Assembly: GCA_036272735.1 (NCBI GenBank)
Contig: DATAYF010000461.1
Location: 1 to 14,833, forward strand
Source: DATAYF01 sp036272735
Lineage (GTDB): Bacteria; Chloroflexota; Ktedonobacteria; Ktedonobacterales; Ktedonobacteraceae
Direction: 5' to 3'
Length of the DNA stretch: 14,833 nt
The notes under the pieces were generated by a model. It searched no databases and had not been told where the DNA came from. It saw nothing but the letters and a program-made list of their open reading frames with translations. The position numbers and the translations under genes are program-made. Shown piece by piece: positions 8,068-13,704 of this stretch (positions are counted from its first letter, which is position 1; the number at the start of each line of letters is the position of its first letter).

Positions 8068-8458
8068 GTTTTTGCTGCTCAATATACTCTTTGATGATGC
8101 TCAAGGGAGCGCCTCCAGTGGTGCCCACAAAATACGAGTTGGTCCACAGGCTCGGCAATTTTCGTTTCAGCGCCGGAAATTCCTGCCGCAAAGAACAGGA
8201 CGATCGCCCTTTGATCAACTTCACCAACCGATGAATTCCAAATTGAGGATCGACGCTGACCAGCAAGTGAACGTGGTCAGGCATGATTTCCAGTTCTTCG
8301 ATCTCCGCCCGACATTCCTGGCAAACCTGCCCAATAATTTCTTTCAAACGGGTTTCAATCGGCCCAATTAACGCTTTCCGTCGATATTTGGGATGCCAGA
8401 CCCCATGATAGTGGCAGCTATAAAACACGTTTCGATTGCTCTTGTACGTTTCACTCAT
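8060..8458 (-). CDS. tnpA: IS200/IS605 Y1 HUH transposase TnpA
   Basis: A 132-aa single-domain transposase that cuts and rejoins single-stranded element ends through a 5'-phosphotyrosine intermediate. The HUH motif is HVH (H62, H64) within MPDHVHLLV. The catalytic tyrosine is Y125 in EYIEQQ, with Q129 four residues later as in IS608 TnpA. Family motifs WHPKYRRK and NSYFVGT are also present. Length is normal for the family (about 130-155 aa). The start ATG lies 7 nt after a strong -10 (TATACT), so the mRNA may be leaderless, and there is no Shine-Dalgarno. The 3' end overlaps tnpB. Y1 transposases act as dimers; all residues expected for activity are visible. Confidence 0.95.
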   Translation of the reverse strand: MSETYKSNRNVFYSCHYHGVWHPKYRRKALIGPIETRLKEIIGQVCQECRAEIEELEIMPDHVHLLVSVDPQFGIHRLVKLIKGRSSCSLRQEFPALKRKLPSLWTNSYFVGTTGGAPLSIIKEYIEQQKHV

Positions 8459-8465
8459 CGAACAC

Positions 8466-8495
8466 AGTATACAGCAAAGAGCTACCTATTGTCAA
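8466..8495 (-). promoter_or_regulatory. sigma70-type promoter of tnpA
   Basis: On the minus strand TTGACA (8495-8490) and TATACT (8471-8466) are separated by 18 nt. The predicted transcription start, about 7 nt beyond the -10, falls at or next to the A of the tnpA start codon (8458), implying a leaderless or nearly leaderless message. Confidence 0.7.
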
Positions 8496-8558
8496 GAACA
8501 TATGTTCCATTGCAGCATTTCCCCGGTGCCCCTTCCCCAAACAAGGACTCGCTTGTAT

Positions 8559-8583
8559 CCCCACGGCTGAAGCCGGGGGCTTT
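8559..8583 (-). other. IS left-end (LE) subterminal hairpin and guide AAAG
   Basis: On the minus strand AAAG (8583-8580) precedes CCCC-CGGCT, a 2-nt loop, then AGCCG-T-GGGG, the same stem and bulged T as at the other end and in the same orientation. Direct rather than inverted similarity of the two ends is diagnostic of the family. The predicted cleavage site TTAC is at 8599-8596. Confidence 0.85.
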
Positions 8584-8606
8584 ACGCTCGATTGGGTAAA
8601 AATACC

Positions 8607-8642
8607 TTGTTTGCGCATGGAAGGCTCTTTATAGTTTAGGCA
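8607..8642 (+). repeat. right arm of long inverted repeat flanking the IS element
   Basis: Reverse complement of 6808-6843 with one mismatch, 31 bp of it perfect (8612-8642). If the IS is removed at 6848/8595, the arms are separated by only a 15-nt loop, so an intact ~36-bp stem-loop existed here before insertion. Confidence 0.9.
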
Positions 8643-8665
8643 AAATTGGATAAGGAACCAGGATT

Positions 8666-8791
8666 ATGAAGAATGGATTGAGAAGGGACTGGAAAAAGAT
8701 TGCTTCGTTCTTATTGGTACTACCTGTACTCGTTGCCATCACCTGTATTGCTATTTTTCTGGTTGATCCTTCGTATCCGCCGATGTTGTAA
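8666..8791 (+). CDS. 41-aa single-pass membrane small protein, unrecognised
   Basis: An ATG at 8666 opens 41 codons to TAA at 8789-8791. AAGGA at 8652-8656 is 9 nt upstream and a second AGGA is closer. The product has a basic start (MKNGLRRDWKK), a hydrophobic stretch of about 20 residues (roughly 12-33) and a short DPSYPPML tail. This fits a small membrane protein or a signal-anchor-like peptide. It lies just downstream of the IS-split palindrome and about 380 bp before hrcA. I recognise no family. It could be a decayed N-terminus of a longer gene, since the following sequence shows no continuation in another frame that I recognise. Codon pattern and ribosome binding site make it a credible small gene. 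Confidence 0.5.
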   Translation: MKNGLRRDWKKIASFLLVLPVLVAITCIAIFLVDPSYPPML

Positions 8792-9006
8792 AGCGAGACC
8801 TACAGGCATTAAGATCATTTTCGTTAAACTACCGCGCAATAATTGGTATACGTCGATGGTTTCCGAAACCATCGATAAGCGTGTATGTATTGCCAAACCA
8901 TTAACGTTTGTTTATGCGTTCGCGTCAACGACGTCGCGAACCAGTATGTGGTTGGGGTCTACGGGCATGATGCGCATGTCCCTCTCTTCTCATCTTTCTC
9001 ACACCC
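8792..9006. other. intergenic region before the hrcA promoter
   Basis: No convincing gene. It contains a 23-bp palindrome at 8852-8874 and a weaker hairpin (GTTCGCG at 8918-8924 with CGCGAAC at 8935-8941, 10-nt loop). Reading frames that cross it also run through the hrcA promoter and into hrcA in another frame, so I treat them as chance. Confidence 0.6.
8852..8874. repeat. 23-bp palindrome sharing its core with the inter-PBP palindrome
   Basis: Two 11-bp arms around a single central C. The inner 17 bp (8855-8871) match the inner 18 bp of the palindrome at 3577-3594 except for one missing central base. It could be an operator or a hairpin at the end of the small membrane-protein transcript; no T-run follows. 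Confidence 0.75.
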
Positions 9007-9036
9007 TTGACAATCCCCCGTTGCGAGTGCTATTCT
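9007..9036 (+). promoter_or_regulatory. hrcA promoter overlapping a degenerate CIRCE operator
   Basis: TTGACA (9007-9012) and TATTCT (9031-9036) with an 18-nt spacer form a good vegetative promoter. Overlapping it, TTGACAATC-N9-GAGTGCTAT (9007-9033) matches the CIRCE consensus TTAGCACTC-N9-GAGTGCTAA at 6 of 9 positions on the left and 8 of 9 on the right, with the exact 9-nt spacer. Binding of HrcA here would block its own promoter. A second TTGACA at 9076-9081 with the weak CATACG at 9100-9105 may be an additional promoter. Confidence 0.6.
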
Positions 9037-9042
9037 GTATTT

Positions 9043-9063
9043 GCAGTCTCATGGTGAGACTGC
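9043..9063 (+). promoter_or_regulatory. stem-loop at the predicted 5' end of the hrcA mRNA
   Basis: GCAGTCTCA and TGAGACTGC form a perfect 9-bp stem with a 3-nt loop (9052-9054). It begins 7 nt after the -10 hexamer, so it would be the first thing transcribed. 5'-terminal hairpins are known to protect bacterial mRNAs from decay; that role is inferred here. Confidence 0.55.
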
Positions 9064-9168
9064 TAGCAATCGTGGTTGACAACTGTTGTATCATCCTTTC
9101 ATACGCTGCGAAACAACGGCTATGCAGGGAGGGTACGCTTTATCTTGCCAAGAGGGAAGGCACCGATC

Positions 9169-10224
9169 ATGACACCACTTAGTCAGCGCAAGCAGCAGAT
9201 CCTGCGTGCGCTGGTTGAAGAATACATCCATACCGCCAATCCCATCGCGTCCGAGACGCTTGTACGCAAATATGGGATGCGCTTCAGTTCCGCCACCGTG
9301 CGGCACGAACTGGCAGGTCTGGAAGAGGCGAACCTGATCCACCAACCCCATACCTCCGCTGGACGCGTACCTACAGACCTGGGCTACCGCTACTTTGTGG
9401 AATATCTGATGCAGGAATCGGCCCTCCCGATAGATGAGCAACGTCTTATCCAGCACCAGTTCTACCAGGTGCAGGATCAGCTCGACCAATGGGTGCGCTT
9501 AACTGCCTCGGTGATGGCGCGCCTGCTGCATAGCGCCGCTGTGATGACGGCCCCGCGTTCGCGCGAAGGGCGTCTCAAGCATTTCGAGGTGCTTTCTGTG
9601 ACCGATCTCGCCGCGCACCTGGTGCTCGTGCTCACAGATGGCTCGGTGAAACAGCAGCGGCTGTTGTTAGAAGAACCGTTGCATCAGGAGGAGTTGAGCG
9701 CTCTTTCTACGCGGCTCAATGCCATGTTTCAGGAAAAAAACTTCGTAGAGATCAATCAGTTTCTGGCGACGCAACAATTTTCTGCGGTCGAACGGCTCAT
9801 CGGTTATAATATCGCCCATATTCTCGAACAACACGACGAGTATCTCGGCGATAACGTCTACCGTGAGGGCGTGATCAACATTCTTGAGCAGCCTGAGTAT
9901 AGTCGCATGGGTCCTGAAGGAGAGCGCAACGAGCGTGTACGTAAGGTGATGGAGGTGCTAGAGCAGAATAGATTCCTGCCAGCGCTGGTCTCACAACTCG
10001 ACGCGACCCGAGGAGTGCAGGTGATTATTGGGGGTGAAAATCAGTGGGACGAGATGAAAGATGTCAGCCTGGTTGTCGCTCGCTACGGTCAAGAAGGAAA
10101 AGTTGGGGGTCTGTTGGGGGTGATTGGCCCGACGCGCATGCAATATGGCCGCGCTATCGCGGTGGTGCGTTATATGACCCAGGTCATGAACGAACTACTC
10201 TCCGAGTTGTACGGCTATGAATAG
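9169..10224 (+). CDS. hrcA: heat-inducible transcription repressor HrcA
   Basis: A 351-aa repressor that binds CIRCE operators and controls class I heat-shock genes; in the studied systems its activity depends on chaperonins. The N-terminal winged helix shows the family signature SSATVRHELAGLEEANLI followed by HTSAGRVPTDLGYR (residues 40-74). A GAF-like middle and a C-terminal segment ending in NELLSELYGYE follow. Length is typical (about 340-350 aa). I chose ATG at 9169 because MTPLSQRKQQIL is the usual HrcA start and a purine-rich GAGGGAAGG site lies 8 nt upstream; a longer frame reaching 9076 would begin inside the leader. It is first in the cluster hrcA-dnaK-dnaJ, with a degenerate CIRCE at its own promoter, so autoregulation is likely. 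grpE does not follow it. Confidence 0.96.
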   Translation: MTPLSQRKQQILRALVEEYIHTANPIASETLVRKYGMRFSSATVRHELAGLEEANLIHQPHTSAGRVPTDLGYRYFVEYLMQESALPIDEQRLIQHQFYQVQDQLDQWVRLTASVMARLLHSAAVMTAPRSREGRLKHFEVLSVTDLAAHLVLVLTDGSVKQQRLLLEEPLHQEELSALSTRLNAMFQEKNFVEINQFLATQQFSAVERLIGYNIAHILEQHDEYLGDNVYREGVINILEQPEYSRMGPEGERNERVRKVMEVLEQNRFLPALVSQLDATRGVQVIIGGENQWDEMKDVSLVVARYGQEGKVGGLLGVIGPTRMQYGRAIAVVRYMTQVMNELLSELYGYE

Positions 10225-10372
10225 TAAGGTGAAGCGGGCCACGTGGAGCCTGCTCGCCGGTTGTGAGCTAGCTGTGATGGTTGGGCTACCTGTGTGGGAA
10301 GAAATTCGTTGGCTAGCCCGTTACAGTACTTTGAAACGAATTATGCTGTTTTCAGCGCTCAGTAAATTATGA
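10217..10372 (+). CDS. possible 51-aa ORF overlapping the hrcA stop
   Basis: An ATG at 10217 overlaps the end of hrcA by 8 bp (ATGAATAG) and opens 51 codons to TGA at 10370-10372, filling most of the hrcA-dnaK gap. The product begins MNSKVKRATWSLLAG, has a moderately hydrophobic middle and a basic C-terminal part; it shows no GrpE feature. There is no strong ribosome binding site, so translation would rely on coupling to hrcA. It may be a chance frame. Confidence 0.3.
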   Translation: MNSKVKRATWSLLAGCELAVMVGLPVWEEIRWLARYSTLKRIMLFSALSKL

Positions 10373-10406
10373 GCAGCATCTATAGATAAAATATGAGGAG
10401 GCAACT

Positions 10407-12323
10407 GTGCCAAAGGTTATCGGTATCGATCTCGGAACGACCAACTCTTGCGTCGCTGTCATGGAAGGCGGGGAGCCTACAGTTATTCCAAATGCAGAAG
10501 GAGCGCGTACGACCCCTTCTATCGTTGCTATTAATAAAAGTGGTGAGCGTCTTGTGGGCGAAGTCGCCAAGCGCCAGGCAATTACCAATCCAGAAAATAC
10601 GGTATATTCCATCAAGCGTTTCATGGGTCGCAAATACGCAGATCCCGAAGTAGATCGCGACCGCCGTCTTGTGCCTTATAAAGTCACGCGTGCGAGCAAT
10701 GGCGATGCCTGGGTCGAGATTCAGGGCAAGCAGTATAGCCCGCCTGAAATCTCTGCTATGATCTTGCAAAAGCTGAGGTCTGACGCCGAAGCATACCTGG
10801 GTGAGCATGTCACACAGGCTGTGATTACGGTGCCCGCCTACTTTAACGATGCCCAGCGCCAGGCAACGCGTGATGCTGGTAAGATTGCTGGTCTTGAGGT
10901 GTTGCGTATCATCAATGAACCGACGGCTGCTTCGCTGGCCTATGGTCTCGATAAACAGAAAGACGAGCGCATTGCTGTGTACGACCTTGGTGGTGGTACC
11001 TTCGATATCTCCATCCTCGAACTGGGCGATGGCGTGTTCGAAGTGAAGAGCACCAACGGTGATACGCACCTGGGTGGCGATGACTTCGACCAGCGCGTGA
11101 TCAACTGGCTGGCCGACGAGTTCCGCCGCGAAAATGGCATCGATCTGCGCTCGGATCGCATGGCTCTTCAGCGCTTGAAAGAAGCCGCTGAGAAAGCCAA
11201 GAAAGAGCTTTCTAGCTCCATGCAGACGGAAGTGAACCTGCCGTTCATTACCGCCGATGCCAGTGGTCCAAAGCACCTGACCGTCTCGCTTTCCCGTTCA
11301 AAACTTGAGCAGTTGGTGGAAGACCTCGTCGAGAAATCCCGTGGTCCGGTCGTGAAGGCGCTTTCTGATGCTAGTGTGCGCCCTGGCGAAGTCAACGAGG
11401 TGGTGCTCGTTGGTGGTCAGACGCGTATGCCTGCCGTGCAAACGATGGTCCGGCGCATCTTCGACCGCGAGCCAAACCGTGGGGTGAACCCCGACGAGGT
11501 GGTGGCGATTGGTGCTGCCATTCAGGCTGGCGTGCTGACTGGCGATGTGAAAGACGTGCTGTTGCTCGACGTGACCCCGCTGTCGTTGGGTATCGAGACC
11601 CTCGGTGGTGTCTCTACCCGCTTGATCGAGCGCAACACCACGATCCCGACTCAGAAGGGTCAGGTCTTTTCTACCGCCAGCGACAATCAGCCAAGCGTAG
11701 AGATCAATGTCCTGCAAGGTGAGCGCGAGTTTGCCAAAGACAATCGTTCGCTCGGTAGCTTTATCCTGGATGGTATTCCACCAGCCCCGCGCGGTGTGCC
11801 ACAGATCGAAGTCACCTTCGATATCGATGCCAATGGTATCGTCAACGTCTCGGCCCGCGATAAAGGCACCGGTGCCGAGCGCAAGATCACGATTGTGGCC
11901 TCCAGCGGACTCTCCAAGGATCAGATCAATACCATGATCAATGACGCGGAGAATCATGCTTCCGAGGACAAGCAGCGTAAGGAAGAGATTGAGGAGCGCA
12001 ACCTGGCCGATTCCGCCGCGTATCGTTCCGAAAAGAGTCTCACCGAACTTGGTGACAAGGTTTCGGCCGAGCAGAAGAGCGAGCTTGAAGCAAAGATCGC
12101 CGATGTACGTGCCGCCCTTTCCACCGACGACGTTGGCCGCATCAAGTCTTCGCGTGAAGAGCTTGAGCAGGCCTTCTATCGCCTGAGTGAGAGCATTTAT
12201 CAGCAGCAGGGTGCGCCCGCCGGTGCAGGTGCAGGTGAGGATGCTGGTGGCGCGCAGCCGAACGAAGGTGCTGGTTCCGCTTCTGGTGATGACACCATCG
12301 AGGGCGAATACAAAGAAATGTAG
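10407..12323 (+). CDS. dnaK: molecular chaperone DnaK (Hsp70)
   Basis: A 638-aa ATP-dependent Hsp70 that binds exposed hydrophobic segments of cytoplasmic proteins and works with DnaJ and GrpE. Nucleotide-binding motifs: IDLGTTNS (7-14), AVITVPAYFNDAQRQAT (138-154), NEPTAASLAYG (170-180) and DLGGGTFDIS (193-202, with T198 where E. coli has its autophosphorylated Thr). The linker VLLLD (about 384-388) leads into the substrate-binding domain (TPLSLGIETLGG), then a helical lid and an Ala/Gly-rich acidic tail ending DDTIEGEYKEM. Compared with the Bacillus protein it has an extra segment of roughly 23 residues near 81-105. The start is GTG with AGGAGG 5 nt upstream. The gene follows hrcA after 182 bp and may be read from the hrcA promoter; I found no clear CIRCE of its own. 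Confidence 0.98.
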   Translation: MPKVIGIDLGTTNSCVAVMEGGEPTVIPNAEGARTTPSIVAINKSGERLVGEVAKRQAITNPENTVYSIKRFMGRKYADPEVDRDRRLVPYKVTRASNGDAWVEIQGKQYSPPEISAMILQKLRSDAEAYLGEHVTQAVITVPAYFNDAQRQATRDAGKIAGLEVLRIINEPTAASLAYGLDKQKDERIAVYDLGGGTFDISILELGDGVFEVKSTNGDTHLGGDDFDQRVINWLADEFRRENGIDLRSDRMALQRLKEAAEKAKKELSSSMQTEVNLPFITADASGPKHLTVSLSRSKLEQLVEDLVEKSRGPVVKALSDASVRPGEVNEVVLVGGQTRMPAVQTMVRRIFDREPNRGVNPDEVVAIGAAIQAGVLTGDVKDVLLLDVTPLSLGIETLGGVSTRLIERNTTIPTQKGQVFSTASDNQPSVEINVLQGEREFAKDNRSLGSFILDGIPPAPRGVPQIEVTFDIDANGIVNVSARDKGTGAERKITIVASSGLSKDQINTMINDAENHASEDKQRKEEIEERNLADSAAYRSEKSLTELGDKVSAEQKSELEAKIADVRAALSTDDVGRIKSSREELEQAFYRLSESIYQQQGAPAGAGAGEDAGGAQPNEGAGSASGDDTIEGEYKEM

Positions 12324-12343
12324 TTCGCTGGTTCTGTAGGGAA

Positions 12344-12374
12344 GGGGATAGCGAGCAAGCAGCTTGCCATCCCC
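12344..12374 (+). other. stem-loop in the dnaK-dnaJ intergenic region
   Basis: Just after dnaK, GGGGAT (12344-12349) pairs with ATCCCC (12369-12374), and inside it GCAAG (12355-12359) pairs with CTTGC (12363-12367) around a 3-nt loop. No T-run follows, so it is more likely an mRNA 3'-end stabiliser, processing site or partial attenuator between dnaK and dnaJ than a full terminator. Confidence 0.5.
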
Positions 12375-12495
12375 CTCTTGGGGCTAAAAGCATGCTCCAA
12401 TAAATACTATCGCTATTGCACATACACTGTCCCATGATGTAACCTGTGAGCATACCTATCATTGTTCCTGTTTCCCGATGGTAAAGGATCTATAG

Positions 12496-13644
12496 ATGGC
12501 GGCAAATAAAAGAGATTACTATGAAATCCTGGGGGTTGCGCGCGGCGCTAGTGACGACGAACTCAAAAAAGCCTTCCGTCGCCTCGCCAAGCAATACCAT
12601 CCCGATGCAAACAAAGAGCAGAGCGCGGAAGCTCGCTTTATCGAAGTAAATGAAGCCTATGAAGTTTTGAGTGACCCGCAGAAGCGTGCCGCCTATGATA
12701 GCTACGGCCATGCCGGTGTCGGCAGTGGTATGGGGAATGCAGGCTTCAGCGACTTTGGTTCGTTCAGCAATATTAGTGACCTGTTTGAGACATTCTTCAA
12801 TGCGAGTGCGACTGGCGCTGGTTCACAGCGTCGTACTGGTTCGCAGCGCGGTGCCGATATCCGCTACGAACTGACGATCACCTTTGAAGAGGCGGTCTTT
12901 GGTTGCCAGAAAGAAATAGAACTCCCGCGTTGGGAGACCTGTGCGAATTGTCGTGGTAGTGGCGCACAGCCTGGTACTTCGACATCGCGCTGCCCTACCT
13001 GTCAGGGTTCGGGCGAAATCCGTCGCGTCCAGCAATCCATCTTTGGGCAATTCGTCAACGTGACGGTCTGTGATCGCTGTCGTGGCGAGGGTCGCATTAT
13101 CACGACTCCCTGCGAAAAATGTCGTGGTCAGGGGCGTGTGCGTAACAATCGGCGCGTCGTGGTGAATATTCCGGCTGGTGTCGATGATGGCATTAATGTG
13201 CGCGTGACCGGCGAGGGCGAGGTGAGTTCGCGTGGTGGTACGCCGGGCAACCTCTACGTTGTCCTGACCGTGAAACCGCACCCCTTCTTCAAGCGCCAGG
13301 GGAACGATATTGTGTACGAACTGCCGATCAGCTTCACCCAGGCCGCGCTTGGCGACGAGGTTGAGGTACCAACGGTGGACGGCAAAACCACGATGTTGAA
13401 GATCCCCACTGGCACGCAGACGAACCGCTCGTTCCGCCTCAAAGGTATGGGGGTGCCGGTGGTCCATAGCAGTGCACGGGGTGATCAGCACGTGATCGTG
13501 AAGGTGGTTACTCCCACCAACCTGACACCTGAGCAGAAACAAACGCTTGAGGAGTTCGCTCGCTTGGAACGCGAACAGAACGAACAAAACGATAAAAACA
13601 TCTTCCGCAACCTGTTCGAAAAGACGAAAGACGTGTTTCAGTAG
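12496..13644 (+). CDS. dnaJ: co-chaperone DnaJ (type I Hsp40)
   Basis: A 382-aa Hsp40 that delivers substrates to DnaK and stimulates its ATPase. Domains: J domain with HPD at 35-37; a Gly/Phe-containing region at about 71-110; a zinc-binding domain with four intact CxxCxGxG units starting at C149, C166, C192 and C206; and two C-terminal substrate-binding beta domains. Length is typical of type I DnaJ. ATG at 12496 has AAAGGA 7 nt upstream. It lies 172 bp after dnaK with a hairpin between, so the two are probably co-transcribed, possibly with reduced read-through. The stop codon is buried in the left arm of the downstream terminator. Confidence 0.97.
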   Translation: MAANKRDYYEILGVARGASDDELKKAFRRLAKQYHPDANKEQSAEARFIEVNEAYEVLSDPQKRAAYDSYGHAGVGSGMGNAGFSDFGSFSNISDLFETFFNASATGAGSQRRTGSQRGADIRYELTITFEEAVFGCQKEIELPRWETCANCRGSGAQPGTSTSRCPTCQGSGEIRRVQQSIFGQFVNVTVCDRCRGEGRIITTPCEKCRGQGRVRNNRRVVVNIPAGVDDGINVRVTGEGEVSSRGGTPGNLYVVLTVKPHPFFKRQGNDIVYELPISFTQAALGDEVEVPTVDGKTTMLKIPTGTQTNRSFRLKGMGVPVVHSSARGDQHVIVKVVTPTNLTPEQKQTLEEFARLEREQNEQNDKNIFRNLFEKTKDVFQ

Positions 13645-13700
13645 GGCAATAAAAAAGCCGGAGTGCGATTGCCCTCCGGCTTTTTTATTGCCCTACTGAA
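13637..13700. terminator. long symmetric bidirectional terminator between dnaJ and the convergent gene
   Basis: Bases 13637-13662 and 13675-13700 are perfectly complementary (26 bp each) around a 12-nt loop. The inner GC-rich stem GCCGGA/TCCGGC is followed by six T on the plus strand (13681-13686) and, by symmetry, six T on the minus strand. It can therefore stop transcription from dnaJ and from the minus-strand gene ending at 13705. The left arm includes the dnaJ stop codon. Confidence 0.9.
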
Positions 13701-13704
13701 TTAC

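Larger units (their letters stand above)
6848..8595 (-). mobile_element. IS200/IS605-family insertion sequence with tnpA and tnpB, 1748 bp
   Basis: The element carries a Y1 HUH transposase and TnpB and has no terminal inverted repeats. Instead each end has a subterminal hairpin with a bulged T, as in IS608. On the minus strand the left end reads TTAC (cleavage site, 8599-8596, host), 12 nt, the guide AAAG (8583-8580), then a hairpin (8579-8559). The right end reads the guide GAAG (6882-6879), a hairpin (6878-6857), 5 nt, then TCAC (6851-6848, last bases of the element). TTAC/AAAG and TCAC/GAAG both satisfy the IS608 crossed-pairing rule (site base 1 with guide base 2, 2 with 1, 4 with 4). Both genes are intact, so the copy may be active. 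Confidence 0.9.

Noticed and set aside
6808..8642. The 36-bp arms as terminal inverted repeats of a DDE-type transposon
   Set aside because: The enclosed genes are Y1 transposase and TnpB, which do not use inverted termini, and the predicted cleavage sites lie inside the arms with a restored loop.
9076..9168. N-terminal extension of hrcA to an upstream TTG
   Set aside because: The added residues are not part of the HrcA family; ATG at 9169 has a good ribosome site and the usual first residues.
8700..9182. 160-codon open frame on the plus strand before hrcA
   Set aside because: TTG start without a ribosome site. It overlaps the 41-aa ORF, the hrcA promoter and the hrcA start in a different frame, and the composition is not protein-like.
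10352..10379. Possible CIRCE upstream of dnaK
   Set aside because: The left half matches 7 of 9, but no right half-site exists at the required spacing.
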